This document shows, piece after piece, positions 43,335-52,436 of a DNA stretch of 64,000 nt. A program made the translations under genes and the position numbers. Position 1 is the first letter of the stretch, and each line of letters starts with the position of its first letter. The stretch comes from Methylobacterium planeticum. GTDB lineage: Bacteria > Pseudomonadota > Alphaproteobacteria > Rhizobiales > Beijerinckiaceae. The stretch spans positions 1 to 64,000 of the forward strand of contig NZ_VZZJ01000007.1 of NCBI RefSeq assembly GCF_008806345.1. The letters run 5' to 3'. The notes beneath the pieces were generated by a model. The model worked only from the letters and a program-made list of their open reading frames with translations, had not been told where the DNA came from and made no database searches.

Positions 43335-44741
43335 TCAGGCGGGGATGCGCACCGTCGCCCGCAGGCCGCCGAGGGGGCTGTCGTGCAGCGAGACGTCGCC
43401 GCCATGGGCCCGGGCGATGTCCCGGGCGATGGCCAGACCGAGGCCGGAGCCGCCCGCGTCCTGGCGCGCGTCGTCGAGGCGCAGGAACGGCTTGAACACC
43501 TCCTCGCGGCTCTCGAGCGGGATGCCCGGCCCGTCGTCGTCGATCGAGACCAGGAAGGAGCGCGCCTCCTCCCGGCCCGAGATCGCGACGGTCTCGCCGT
43601 AGCGCGCGGCATTGGCCGCGAGGTTGAACAGGCAGCGGCGGAAGGCGTCGGGCCGGACCGTCACCAGGGGCGAGCCGTTGAGGTCGACCGCCGCCACGTG
43701 CGCGCCGAGGCGCTCGACATCGGTGCGGAGGTCCTCGAGCAGCGCCCGCATGTCCGTCGGCGCGGCGGGCTCGGCGGAATCGCCCCGCGCGAAGGCCAGG
43801 TAGGCCTCGAGCATCCGGCTCATCTCGTCGACGTCGCGCAGGAGGTCCTCCACCTCGGGCGTCTGCTCCACGAGGGCGAGGGAGAGCTTGAAGCGGGTGA
43901 TGATGGTGCGCAGGTCGTGGCTCACGCCGTTGAGCATCGTCGTGCGCTGCTCCATCGCGCGCTCGATGCGCCGCTTCATCTCGATGAAGGCGTGCCCGGC
44001 CTGCCGCACCTCCCGGGCGCCGCGCGGGCGGAACTCGATCTCGCGGCCCTTGCCGAACCCCTCCGCGACGGCGGCGAGGCGCAGGATCGGCTTGATCTGG
44101 TTGCGCAGGAACAGGATCGCGACGCCGAGGAGCACCAGCGACGAGCCGATCATCCAGACGAGGAAGATGTGCGAGTTCGAGGCGTAGGCCTGGCTGCGCC
44201 GCGCGGTGATCCGCATCACGCCGTCCGGAATCGCGACCCGGATCTCGATCAGGCTCGAGCGGCCGACCGTGTCGATCCAGAAGGGCCGCCCGATCTGGCG
44301 CTTGATCTCGTCGGACAGGGCCTCGTCCAGGATGGAGAAGAACGGGCGCGGGCCGGGTGCGGGGAGCCTGGCGCCCTTCAGGACGTCGAGGTCGAGGCTC
44401 AGGCGCTCGCCCGCGATCCGGGTCAGCGTCTCGGCATCCTTGTCCTGCGGATAGCTCTCGTAGATGTCGATCAGCGCAGCGATGTCGGCCGTCACCGCGG
44501 AGGAGAGGCGCTTCGTCACGAGCTGCCAGTGCCGCTCCATGAAGGTGTAGGCGATCACGGACTGGAGCAGCACCACGGGCGCGATGATGATGATCAGCGA
44601 CCGGGCGTAGAGGCCCTTCGGCAGCGCGTCGCCGATCGCCCGCGCGAGCCTGCGCCAGAGCGTGAGCGGCCCCGGCATCGTCGCGCGCACCCGGCGCGCC
44701 TCCCGCATCATCCGCGCCAGGGCGGGGTCGGGCGCGTTCAT
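43335..44741 (-). CDS. Sensor histidine kinase, EnvZ-like
   Basis: A 468-residue membrane kinase. A first membrane helix (about 40-60), a periplasmic sensor region of about 120 residues and a second helix (about 185-205) lead into a HAMP domain and a HisKA motif (MLNGVSHDLRT, phosphorylated His). The ATPase domain shows the N box (LFNLAANAARYGE), G1 box (DDDGPGIP) and G2 box (GSGLGLAIA). It follows the response-regulator gene by 6 bases, third of the MarR-OmpR-EnvZ unit. The periplasmic signal is unknown. Confidence 0.93.
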   Translation of the reverse strand: MNAPDPALARMMREARRVRATMPGPLTLWRRLARAIGDALPKGLYARSLIIIIAPVVLLQSVIAYTFMERHWQLVTKRLSSAVTADIAALIDIYESYPQDKDAETLTRIAGERLSLDLDVLKGARLPAPGPRPFFSILDEALSDEIKRQIGRPFWIDTVGRSSLIEIRVAIPDGVMRITARRSQAYASNSHIFLVWMIGSSLVLLGVAILFLRNQIKPILRLAAVAEGFGKGREIEFRPRGAREVRQAGHAFIEMKRRIERAMEQRTTMLNGVSHDLRTIITRFKLSLALVEQTPEVEDLLRDVDEMSRMLEAYLAFARGDSAEPAAPTDMRALLEDLRTDVERLGAHVAAVDLNGSPLVTVRPDAFRRCLFNLAANAARYGETVAISGREEARSFLVSIDDDGPGIPLESREEVFKPFLRLDDARQDAGGSGLGLAIARDIARAHGGDVSLHDSPLGGLRATVRIPA

Positions 44742-44747
44742 CGCGGC

Positions 44748-45467
44748 TCAGTCGATGACGAGGCGATAGCCGACGCCGCGCACCGTCTGGAGGAATGTCG
44801 GGTTGGCGGGGTCGACCTCGGTCTTGCGGCGCAGCCGGTTGATCTGCACGTCGATGGTCCGCTCCGCCGCCGCGCCCCCGTTCCCCGCCAGCGCGTCGCG
44901 CTCGACATTGGCGCCGCCCGCGGCCGCCAGGATCGTCAGGATCTCGCGCTCGCGCTCGGTGATGCGGATCATCTCGTCCTCGCGGCGCAGCTCGCCCCGC
45001 TCGATCCGGTAGGAGAAGGGCCCGAACGTCACCACGTCGCCGCCCGAATCCCGCCTCGGCCCGGAGGCCCGGTTGATGATGTTGTTGAGCCGCAGGATCA
45101 GCTCCCGGGGCTCGAAGGGCTTCGGCAGGTAGTCGTCGGCGCCGATCTCGAGGCCGAGGACCCGGTCGTTGGTGTTGTTGCGGGCCGTCAGCATCAGGAT
45201 CGGGACCCGCGAGGTCTCGCGGACCTTGCGGGCGTAGTCGAACCCGTTCTCGCCCGGCATCATCACGTCGAGCACCATGGCGTCGAAGACGAGGCTCTGC
45301 GCCTTGGCCCGCGCCTCGGCCGCGTTGGCCGCCGCCGTGACCCGGAAGCCCTGCTCGAACAGGTAGCGGGAGAGCAGCTCCCGCACGCGCCGGTCGTCAT
45401 CGACCACGAGGACGTGGGGCGCCTGATCGGACAATTCGTAGCGCGCGCTGGCGGCCCCGCCCGACAT
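44748..45467 (-). CDS. OmpR/PhoB-type response regulator
   Basis: A 239-residue two-domain regulator. The receiver has the acidic pocket VVDDD, phosphorylation site Asp67 (VLDVMMPG) and the KPFEP lysine; the C-terminal winged helix ends RTVRGVGYRLV, as in OmpR. Its ATG shares one base with the stop of the MarR gene and its stop is 6 bases before the kinase gene, so the three are expressed together. Likely regulated by its partner kinase; the regulon cannot be read from the window. Confidence 0.94.
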   Translation of the reverse strand: MSGGAASARYELSDQAPHVLVVDDDRRVRELLSRYLFEQGFRVTAAANAAEARAKAQSLVFDAMVLDVMMPGENGFDYARKVRETSRVPILMLTARNNTNDRVLGLEIGADDYLPKPFEPRELILRLNNIINRASGPRRDSGGDVVTFGPFSYRIERGELRREDEMIRITEREREILTILAAAGGANVERDALAGNGGAAAERTIDVQINRLRRKTEVDPANPTFLQTVRGVGYRLVID

Positions 45468-46036
45468 CAGGCGGTGCCCCGCGAGCGGCGCGCCATCAGG
45501 CGGCAGACGGCGGCGCGCTCGTCGGGCTCGATCATGGCGAGGAGGAAATCGTGGGCCGAGGCGGCGGAGGCGCCGGTCGGCTCGGCGCGGTCGGCGAGCG
45601 CGCGCGCGACGCGGCGCGTCTGCACGCGGGTGAGGTCGGCGGCGAGATCCGCCCCCGCGCCGGTGCAGAACAGGAGCCGCTGGCGCCGGTCGCTGGTGCC
45701 CGTCTTCTGCTCGACATAGCCCTGTTCGATCAAGTCCTTGAGCACCCGGTTGAGACTCTGCTTCGTGATCCGCAGGATATCGAGAAGTTCGGCGATCGTA
45801 AGACCGGGATAGCGCACGACGAAGTGCAGGACCCGGTGGTGGGCGCGCCCGAACCCGTACTCGGCCAGGATCCGGTCGGGATCGCCGACGAAGTCCCGGT
45901 AGGCGAAGAATAGGAGCTCGATCAGGTCGTCGCTCGCGACGCCCTGCGCCTCCGGCGCGTCCCGGCCCTGCGCCTCCGGCGCGTCCCGGCCCGGAGCCTC
46001 GGCGATCCCGGCCACCGATACCTCTTCGCGCGTCAT
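45467..46036 (-). CDS. MarR family transcriptional regulator
   Basis: A 189-residue regulator from the ATG at 46036; a GTG at 46048 would add four. After an unusual N-terminal extension with a repeated RDAPEAQG unit, the winged-helix core covers about residues 45-135: YPGLTIAELLDILRITKQSLNRVLKDLIEQGYVEQ with the wing DRRQRLL. MarR proteins usually repress their own operon and respond to small phenolic or redox signals; here the target may be its own operon, the divergent ilvE-like gene, or both. First gene of the three-gene unit. Confidence 0.88.
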   Translation of the reverse strand: MTREEVSVAGIAEAPGRDAPEAQGRDAPEAQGVASDDLIELLFFAYRDFVGDPDRILAEYGFGRAHHRVLHFVVRYPGLTIAELLDILRITKQSLNRVLKDLIEQGYVEQKTGTSDRRQRLLFCTGAGADLAADLTRVQTRRVARALADRAEPTGASAASAHDFLLAMIEPDERAAVCRLMARRSRGTA

Positions 46037-46070
46037 GGGCCGTGTCACGTCTCGGTCAGTCCCGATTTAA

Positions 46071-46109
46071 GTCAGTGTTGTTGACATATCTCAGTCCGGT
46101 TGATACCCG
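46071..46109 (+). promoter_or_regulatory. Promoter and possible MarR operator between marR and ilvE
   Basis: GTCA (46071-46074) and TGAC (46082-46085) form an inverted pair typical in size for MarR sites. TTGACA (46081-46086) is a perfect -35 on the plus strand; 17 bases downstream is TACCCG, a weak -10. The operator overlaps the -35, so binding would affect the ilvE promoter. Confidence 0.45.
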
Positions 46110-46232
46110 TCAAGCCTTCCGGCAAGACGGGGCTCCGGCGCCCGCGCGCCCGCGCCCGCCCGCCGGCTTCAAGCCCGATCGATTGACCCCGCGGTCCCGT
46201 CCCGGCGGCCCGCGCGACGAGGAACAAGCGCC

Positions 46233-47120
46233 ATGTCCGTGATCCCGTTCGACGAGCGCGAGGGCACCATCTGGTTCGATGGCGCCATGGTGCCGTGGCG
46301 GGAGGCCAAGATTCACGTCCTCAGCCACGGTCTGCACTACGGGTCGGCGGTGTTCGAGGGTGAGCGGGCCTATGGCGGCCGCATCTTCAAGAGCCGGCAG
46401 CACTCGGAGCGGCTGCGCCGCTCGGCCGAGCTCCTCGACTTCACGGTTCCCTACAGCGTCGACGAGATCGAGGCCGCGAAGGCGCTCGTCCTGAAGACGA
46501 GCGGGCTGTCCGACGCGTATCTGCGGCCGGTGGCCTGGCGGGGCTCCGAGATGATGGGCGTGGCGGCCCAGAACAACACCATCCACCTCGCCATCGCGGC
46601 GTGGGAATGGCCGAGCTACTTCGACCCGGCCACCAAGATGAAGGGCATCCGGCTCGACATCGCGGATTACCGCCGGCCGGACCCGCGCACCGCGCCCTCG
46701 ACCTCGAAGGCGGCCGGCCTCTACATGATCTGCACGATCTCGAAGCACCGGGCCGAGAACAGGGGCTACGCCGACGCCCTGATGCTCGACTGGGAGGACA
46801 ACGTTGCGGAATGCACCGGCGCGAACGTGTTCTTCATCCGGGACGGGGTGATCCACACGCCGCTCGCCGACCGCTTCCTCGACGGGCTCACCCGCCAGAC
46901 CGTGATCGACCTGGCGCGCCGCCGCGGCTTCGAGGTGGTGGAGCGGCGGATCCGGCCCGAGGAGATGGAGAGCTTCAGCGAGTGCTTCATCACGGGGTCG
47001 GCCGCCGAGGTCACGCCGGTCTCCGAGATCGGGCCCTACCGGTTCACGCCGGCGGCGATGACCAAGACCCTGATGGACGATTACAGCGCCGAGGTCCAGC
47101 CGAAGGCGCACGCCGCCTGA
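46233..47120 (+). CDS. ilvE: Branched-chain amino acid aminotransferase
   Basis: Fold-type IV PLP enzyme that exchanges amino groups between glutamate and the keto acids of leucine, isoleucine and valine. 295 residues. The start MSVIPFDEREGTIWFDG, HVLSHGLHYGSAVFEGERAY, the PLP lysine region PSTSKAAGLYM and the phosphate-binding TGSAAEVTPV are all as expected. GAGGAAC precedes the ATG at 46233. It is divergent from the MarR-OmpR-EnvZ unit. Confidence 0.92.
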   Translation: MSVIPFDEREGTIWFDGAMVPWREAKIHVLSHGLHYGSAVFEGERAYGGRIFKSRQHSERLRRSAELLDFTVPYSVDEIEAAKALVLKTSGLSDAYLRPVAWRGSEMMGVAAQNNTIHLAIAAWEWPSYFDPATKMKGIRLDIADYRRPDPRTAPSTSKAAGLYMICTISKHRAENRGYADALMLDWEDNVAECTGANVFFIRDGVIHTPLADRFLDGLTRQTVIDLARRRGFEVVERRIRPEEMESFSECFITGSAAEVTPVSEIGPYRFTPAAMTKTLMDDYSAEVQPKAHAA

Positions 47121-47204
47121 GGGCTCGCGGGCGGCGACAGGGCCCGGAACCGGGCTCCGTCGCACGCGTTGATGCGGAACATTTCATGAACGAAAGATCC
47201 GCGC

Positions 47205-47501
47205 ATGACCAAGCCCACCGCCCGTACAAGCACGACATCCAAGGCCGGGGCGCCTGCGAAGACGGCCGAGGCGTCGAAGGCCGACGCGAACCCGAAGACC
47301 GATCCCAAGGACGTCTCGAACCAGATCAAGGATCCGGACCAGTGGACCACGGGGGGCGAGCCGATGACCGGCGCGCAGGCCTCCTACCTCAAGACCCTTT
47401 CGGAGGAGGCCAAGGAGCCGAAGGCCTTCGATCCGGACCTCGACAAGGCCGAGGCCTCGAAGCGCATCGACGCGCTGCGCAAGGAGACCGGGCACGCCTG
47501 A
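47205..47501 (+). CDS. DUF3072 domain protein
   Basis: A 98-residue hydrophilic protein. The first 45 residues are a Lys/Ala/Thr-rich low-complexity tail; the rest carries the DUF3072 motif DPDQWTTGGEPMTGAQASYL followed by a helix. Such proteins are small, abundant in actinobacteria and rhizobia, and of unknown function. ATG at 47205 with AAAGA upstream. Confidence 0.8.
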   Translation: MTKPTARTSTTSKAGAPAKTAEASKADANPKTDPKDVSNQIKDPDQWTTGGEPMTGAQASYLKTLSEEAKEPKAFDPDLDKAEASKRIDALRKETGHA

Positions 47502-47678
47502 GGCGGCGCGCGGCCGGGCGCCGCTCCGGCGGGGCCCGGCCGCACCGTGCCGGGGCCTGCCTGCGCCGTTCCGGAATCCCGGCGCACCGGATCGGCGCGA
47601 ATCGGCGATCGACTTAAAGTCTCCGAAACGAAGCCCGTCTAGGATGCGCCCTCGCACGCGCCACGAGGACGACGACCG

Positions 47679-47894
47679 ATGACGAAGCCGGGACCATGGG
47701 GGCAGCGAGGACGCGCAACCCTAGATTGTGTCCGTCGGCTCGTCTCGGATGAGGGCGGCGCCACCGCGATCGAGTACGCCATGGTGGCGGGGCTGATCTT
47801 CGTGGCGATCCTCGGAAGCGTGCGCGTCTTCGGCGAGCGGATGACCACGATCTACGAGCGCATCAGCAACAACGTCGGGGCGAGCTTCAACTAG
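47679..47894 (+). CDS. Flp-type IVb pilin
   Basis: A 71-residue prepilin of tight-adherence (Tad) pili. After a basic leader comes the processing and membrane helix EGGATAIEYAMVAGLIFVAIL, trimmed by the TadV-type prepilin peptidase near the Gly before A-T-A-I-E-Y, leaving the conserved Glu and Tyr. No tad/cpa assembly genes are in the window, so this is an orphan pilin gene, as often seen in Methylobacterium. Confidence 0.9.
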   Translation: MTKPGPWGQRGRATLDCVRRLVSDEGGATAIEYAMVAGLIFVAILGSVRVFGERMTTIYERISNNVGASFN

Positions 47895-47945
47895 CCCCCT
47901 CGGCCCGCGGCGGGGCCCCGAACCGAGGCGCGGCCCCCGGACGGC

Positions 47946-48668
47946 CTAGCGCTTCCTGGGCTCTGGCCGCTTCCGGGGGGCGCCGCGGCGCGGCGCCTCC
48001 GCGGGCTTGGCCGGATCGGTCCAGAACGCCTCGAAGATGTTCTGCATCGCCTGCACGTTCTGCTCCTGCACCTCGGCCCCCGTCCGGAGCATCTGCTGGA
48101 ACATGTCGAGGGGGGCCTGATCGGCGGCCGGCTCGGCCTTCGGGCCGGCGGGCGCGCGGGGGGCGCCCGGGCGCTTCGGGGCCGCGGCGGGGGGAGGCAG
48201 GAAGGCCTTCATCATGTCCGCCCAGAGCGGGGCGGCGGCCAGCAGGGGATTGGCCGGCTCCGGCGCGGCGCGGGGGGCGGGCTCCGGCAGCGTCTGGTTG
48301 AGCATCATGTGCACGATGCTCGCCACGATCATACCGGCCATCATCGGCAGCATCTGGCGCAGCACCTGCGAGCCGACACCGCTCGCGCTCGACGCCTGCT
48401 GCAGCACCGCCTGGGCGAGGGCCGGGGAGCCGAACATCCCGCCGAGCATCGCCTCGGCGCCTGCCGGGGTCCGGCCCGGGGCGAGGCCGAAGAACTGGGA
48501 CAGGCCGGTCGGGTCCTGCGCGGCGTTGCGCTGCATCCCGAGGGCGAAGGCCGGCATCAGCGCCTCGAGGGCGCGCCGGGTCTGGTCGGGGGTCAGGCCG
48601 AAGGGCTGGCCCATGCCCTGCCAGGCGGCCGCTCCCTGGGCCTGAAGCATGTCGATCGGATTGAACAT
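47946..48668 (-). CDS. DUF937-like protein
   Basis: A 240-residue protein beginning MFNPIDMLQAQG at 48668 (other ATGs at 48686 and 48722). Residues about 25-130 are an Ala/Met/Gly-rich helical region with a DUF937-like pattern (LTPDQTRRALEALMPAFA), 150-200 a Pro/Ala-rich linker, and 200-230 an amphipathic helix resembling granule-binding segments (MFQQMLRTGAEVQEQNVQAM). The last is reminiscent of phasin-like helices; this is only a likeness. The C-terminus is Arg/Lys-rich. Confidence 0.65.
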   Translation of the reverse strand: MFNPIDMLQAQGAAAWQGMGQPFGLTPDQTRRALEALMPAFALGMQRNAAQDPTGLSQFFGLAPGRTPAGAEAMLGGMFGSPALAQAVLQQASSASGVGSQVLRQMLPMMAGMIVASIVHMMLNQTLPEPAPRAAPEPANPLLAAAPLWADMMKAFLPPPAAAPKRPGAPRAPAGPKAEPAADQAPLDMFQQMLRTGAEVQEQNVQAMQNIFEAFWTDPAKPAEAPRRGAPRKRPEPRKR

Positions 48669-48835
48669 CGCCGCTGGGCCCTTCATCCACCGGCACCGGG
48701 GCGCCACGGGCGTGAACCTCACGCTCGCTCTCAGCTTAGTCCGATTGGGCCACCACTGGCCAGCGCGGGTGCCGATCCGGGGAGCGCCGGGCCCGAATCG
48801 CCCGTGGATTCCCCGAAACCCGGCCGATCGCGTGC

Positions 48836-48913
48836 GGTCTCGGCGCCTCGCACGAGGGCGCGGTCTCGGCGCCTCGCACGAGGGCGCGGTCTCGGCGCCT
48901 CACACGAGGGCGC
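48836..48913. repeat. Three tandem copies of a 26-bp repeat
   Basis: Units 48836-48861, 48862-48887 and 48888-48913, the third differing in one base. The last copy overlaps the stop codon and final codons of the MATE gene. Because 26 is not a multiple of three, different copy numbers would not change the protein before the stop but would change the 3-prime end of the transcript. Confidence 0.9.
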
Positions 48914-50384
48914 CGGTCCGGGCCGGCGCCTCCGCCAGCACCGCCTCGGCCTCGACCCGCACGGCCTCGGGCAGCGGCGGGTTGGCGGCCCGGATCGCCT
49001 CGGCGCGCCGCTCCAGCCGGGTCACGGTGCGGAACGCGAGGGCGATCCCGAGGCTCCCGAACACCAGGGAGCCGACGCCGATTCCGGCGATCACCCCGGG
49101 CGGTCCGTAGAGGGCGGCGCCGGCGAGCGCCGGCGGCATGGTGCCGAGGGTGGCCCGGCCCCAGTTCAGCCCGGTGGAGAGGAACGGGAAGCCGAGATTG
49201 TTGAACGAGGCGTTCGACAGGAACAGGAGCCCGTTGAAGAACCAGACCGCGCCGCTCACGAAGCAGAAGAACCCGAACAGATCGCCCGCCAGCCCGTCGA
49301 GTTCGAACAGGCACATCAGGGGTCCGCGGGCGAGGACGAGGGCGAGCCAGACCACCGCGACGTAGAGGGCGGTGACGAGGGCGCCATCGCGCAGCACGCC
49401 CCGCATCCGGTCGAACCGGCCCGCCCCCCAGTTCTGGCCGAGGATCGGCCCGATCGAGCCCGACATGGCGAAGAGGCCCCCGAAGGCCACCGGCGTCAGC
49501 CGGTCGATCACCACGTTGGCCGCCACCGCCACGGCCCCGAACTTCGCCAGCGCGTGGGCGATGAAGGCGCTCGCCACCGAGGGCGCGAGGTTCGTCAGCA
49601 CCGCCGGGAGCGCGATCCGGAACACCACGGGGGCGTCCGAGATCGTGTCGGCGAGGCTCGGCCGGGCCAGCATCCGGTGCTGCCAGACGCCCCAGAGGCC
49701 GACGAGCGCGAAGGTCCCGCGGGCCACCCCCGTGGTGATCGCTGCCCCGTCGACCCCGAGGCCGGCCCCGAAGATCAGGAGCGGGTCGAGCCCGGCCGTG
49801 ACGATGGCGCCCCCCAGGGTCACGTACATGGCCTGGCGCGCGGCGCCGACCGCGCGCAGCAGCCCCGAGAACATCATCCCGGGCCCCATCAGGACGTTCG
49901 ACGGCAGGGCGATCCAGAGGAAGCGCTCGGCCACCGCCAGGGTCTCGCCCTCGGCGCCGATCATCCGCAGCAGGGGATCGAGCACGGGCAGCATGACGAG
50001 GACCAGGAGGGCGGCGACGACGATCCCGTGGAGGGTGCCCGAGGTGGCGAGGCGCCGGGCGCCCGCGTGGTCGCCGGCCCCGATCGCCCGCGAGACCAGG
50101 GCGCCGGCCGCGATCATCAGCCCGATATTGATCGAGATGGCGAAGAACTGGACGATGGTGGCGAAGCCCACCGCCGCGGTCAGCTTCGGGTCCCCGAGCT
50201 TCGAGACGTAGAGGAGCGAGAGCAGGTCGACGACGAAGATCGCCATCAGGCCGATCGACCCGGTGGCGCTCATCACCACGACGTGGCGGAACGTCGAGCC
50301 CGCGACGAAGCGCGGGACCTCGGCCGCCGGCACGGGCCGGCCGGGCAGGCCTTCCTCGCCGGCCTTGATCGGGCCCTCAGGCAT
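48900..50384 (-). CDS. MATE family efflux transporter
   Basis: Cation-coupled multidrug or metabolite exporter, 494 residues with 12 predicted membrane helices in two similar halves. The first half has a cytoplasmic N-terminal tail of about 30 residues, then MSATGSIGLMAIFVVDL; both halves show the MATE GLxxG/AxGxA-type loops. ATG at 50384 overlaps the end of the upstream KefB-type gene by 8 bases, so both are translated from one message. Substrate unknown. Confidence 0.9.
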   Translation of the reverse strand: MPEGPIKAGEEGLPGRPVPAAEVPRFVAGSTFRHVVVMSATGSIGLMAIFVVDLLSLLYVSKLGDPKLTAAVGFATIVQFFAISINIGLMIAAGALVSRAIGAGDHAGARRLATSGTLHGIVVAALLVLVMLPVLDPLLRMIGAEGETLAVAERFLWIALPSNVLMGPGMMFSGLLRAVGAARQAMYVTLGGAIVTAGLDPLLIFGAGLGVDGAAITTGVARGTFALVGLWGVWQHRMLARPSLADTISDAPVVFRIALPAVLTNLAPSVASAFIAHALAKFGAVAVAANVVIDRLTPVAFGGLFAMSGSIGPILGQNWGAGRFDRMRGVLRDGALVTALYVAVVWLALVLARGPLMCLFELDGLAGDLFGFFCFVSGAVWFFNGLLFLSNASFNNLGFPFLSTGLNWGRATLGTMPPALAGAALYGPPGVIAGIGVGSLVFGSLGIALAFRTVTRLERRAEAIRAANPPLPEAVRVEAEAVLAEAPARTGALV

Positions 50385-52365
50385 CCCGCCTGCCGTCCTG
50401 GGTCTCGAGATCGCGGGCCTCGGGCGCGCGGGCTTGGAGATCGCGCGCCTCTGGATCCGGCGCCCCCCGCTCCCGGACCTCCGCCTCCTGCGCCTCGAGG
50501 GCGCGCTGGGCGGCGTCGCGGCGCTCGACCCCGATGATGTCGCGGGTCTCGGCGCTCAGCGCCCGGGCGGGGCGCTGGGGAGCCGTCAGGGGCTCGGGCT
50601 TCAGCTCGCTCTGGGCGCCGCGCATCCAGCTCGACCCGTCGGGCAGGGCGCCGGCCTGCTGCAGCACGAGGCGCGCCACGTCGCGCTTGCGCACGTCCTC
50701 GGCGGTGCGCGCCGCCACCTCGTCGGGCACGCCGAGGCCCTCCAGGGTGGCGCGCCCGAAGGCGAGGGCGGATTCGACGGTCTCGCGCAATTGGTAATCC
50801 ACGTCCCGGTTCATCAGCTCGACCGCGTGGGTGCGGTCGTAGGCCCGCACGTAGGTGCGCACGCTCTCGAATTCCTCGTGCACCATGTCGACGATCTTGA
50901 GGGCCGCCTCCGGCTCGTCGATGCAGATGCAGACGAGCTCGACCCGGCCGATGCCGGCGGCGCGCAGCACGTCGAGCCGGGTGCCGTCCCCGTAATAGAC
51001 CCGGAAGCCGAAGCGCGAGGCGGAGCGGATCTGCTCCACGTCCTTGTCGATCACCGTGACGCCGACCCCCTCGGCCAGCAGCACCTGGGTCAGGATCTGC
51101 CCGAAGCGGCCGAAGCCGATGACGAGGACCCGGGCCTCCGCCGACTCGATCACGTCGGTGCCGGGTTCGAGCGCGGTGCTGGGGCGCCGCGCCAGCGCCG
51201 CGTCGAGGGCCTTGGCGGCGACGGGCCCGACCAGCATGGTGAGGGCGGCGAGCGCCACCGCGAAGCGGGTCGCGTTGGCGTCGAGGAGGCCGAGGCCGCC
51301 GCCGACGGGCAGGAGCACGAAGGCGAACTCGCCGGCGGGCGCCAGGATGGCGGCGCCCCGCACCGCGTCGAGCCAGGAGGAGCCGAACAGCCGGAACAGC
51401 CCGGCCACGAGGGCGACCTTGATCAGGATCGCCGCCGCGGTGGCGCCGAACAGGGCCGGCCACATCGCCCGCACGAGGCCGCCGTCGATCGACATGCCGA
51501 CGCTCATGAAGAACAGGCCGAGCAGCATGCCGCGGAAGGGCTCGATATCGGCCTCGAGCTGGTGCCGGAAGTTCGATTCGGCGAGGAGGATGCCGGCCAG
51601 GAACGCTCCCATGGCCATCGAGAGCCCGACCTCCTGCATCAGGAGGGCGGTGCCGAGCACCACCAGGAGGGCCGCCGCCGTCATCACCTCGCGGGCGCCG
51701 CTCGCGGCGAGCAGGCGGAAGAACGGGTTCAGGCCGTAGCGCCCGACGAGCACCACCGCCAGGATGGCCACCAGCGCCTTGCCGGTGGATTGCACCGCCG
51801 CCCCGAACCAGAAGCTCTCGCCGCCCCCGCCCCCCGCCGTGGCGAGGAGCGGCATCAGGGCCAGGATCGCCACCACGGACAGGTCCTGGAACAGCAGCAC
51901 CGCGAAGGCGCGCGAGCCGTAGGGCGTGCCGAGGTCGCCGCGCTCCTCGAGAAGCTGCAGGGCGACCGCCGTCGCCGACAGCGCGAGGGCGATGCCGATC
52001 ACGGTGGCGGCCGTGCCCGGGAGGCCGAACAGAAACCCGGCGCCGCCGAGGACGAGGGAGCAGATCAGGAGCTGCGCGGTGCCGAGGCCGAAGATGTCGC
52101 GGCGCATCGAGACGAGCTGCGACAGGTGCAGCTCGAGCCCGACGATGAACAGGAGCAGCACCACCCCGATCTCCGCGACGCTCGCGGCGGTCTCGGGCTC
52201 GGCGATCAGGGAGAAGCCGAAGGGGCCGATCAGCACCCCGGCGACGAGGTAGCCGAGGACGGCGCTCTGGCCGATCAGCCGGAAGATCGGCACGCCGATC
52301 ACCGCCGCCGACAGGAAGGTCAGGACCGGCGGCAGGAAGCTCGCATGTTCGCTCGGGCTCGCCAT
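50377..52365 (-). CDS. KefB/KefC-type monovalent cation:proton antiporter
   Basis: A 662-residue CPA2 antiporter. The ATG at 52365 (MASPSEHASFLPP) fits the first membrane helix; upstream in-frame sequence is less likely. About 12-13 membrane helices (1-390) contain LFIVGLELHLSQL and the family FQDLSVVAILALMPLL. A cytosolic RCK_N domain (about 410-530) has the Rossmann motif VIGFGRFGQILTQVL and an acidic ligand pocket; a low-complexity tail follows, with a repeated PEARDL element. Likely potassium efflux or pH control; glutathione gating would need the KefG partner, not seen here. Confidence 0.92.
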   Translation of the reverse strand: MASPSEHASFLPPVLTFLSAAVIGVPIFRLIGQSAVLGYLVAGVLIGPFGFSLIAEPETAASVAEIGVVLLLFIVGLELHLSQLVSMRRDIFGLGTAQLLICSLVLGGAGFLFGLPGTAATVIGIALALSATAVALQLLEERGDLGTPYGSRAFAVLLFQDLSVVAILALMPLLATAGGGGGESFWFGAAVQSTGKALVAILAVVLVGRYGLNPFFRLLAASGAREVMTAAALLVVLGTALLMQEVGLSMAMGAFLAGILLAESNFRHQLEADIEPFRGMLLGLFFMSVGMSIDGGLVRAMWPALFGATAAAILIKVALVAGLFRLFGSSWLDAVRGAAILAPAGEFAFVLLPVGGGLGLLDANATRFAVALAALTMLVGPVAAKALDAALARRPSTALEPGTDVIESAEARVLVIGFGRFGQILTQVLLAEGVGVTVIDKDVEQIRSASRFGFRVYYGDGTRLDVLRAAGIGRVELVCICIDEPEAALKIVDMVHEEFESVRTYVRAYDRTHAVELMNRDVDYQLRETVESALAFGRATLEGLGVPDEVAARTAEDVRKRDVARLVLQQAGALPDGSSWMRGAQSELKPEPLTAPQRPARALSAETRDIIGVERRDAAQRALEAQEAEVRERGAPDPEARDLQARAPEARDLETQDGRRDA

Positions 52366-52436
52366 CACGGGTCCAGGCTGGAGGGGCCGCCTCCGGGGAC
52401 GCCGGACGGCGACGTCCCCTCGGAATCCGAACCCTC

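Noticed and set aside
42861..45719. A 950-residue plus-strand frame across the two-component operon
   Set aside because: No recognisable motif and antisense to three well-supported genes.
48836..48913. Possible CRISPR array
   Set aside because: The copies are contiguous with no spacers; no cas genes in the window.
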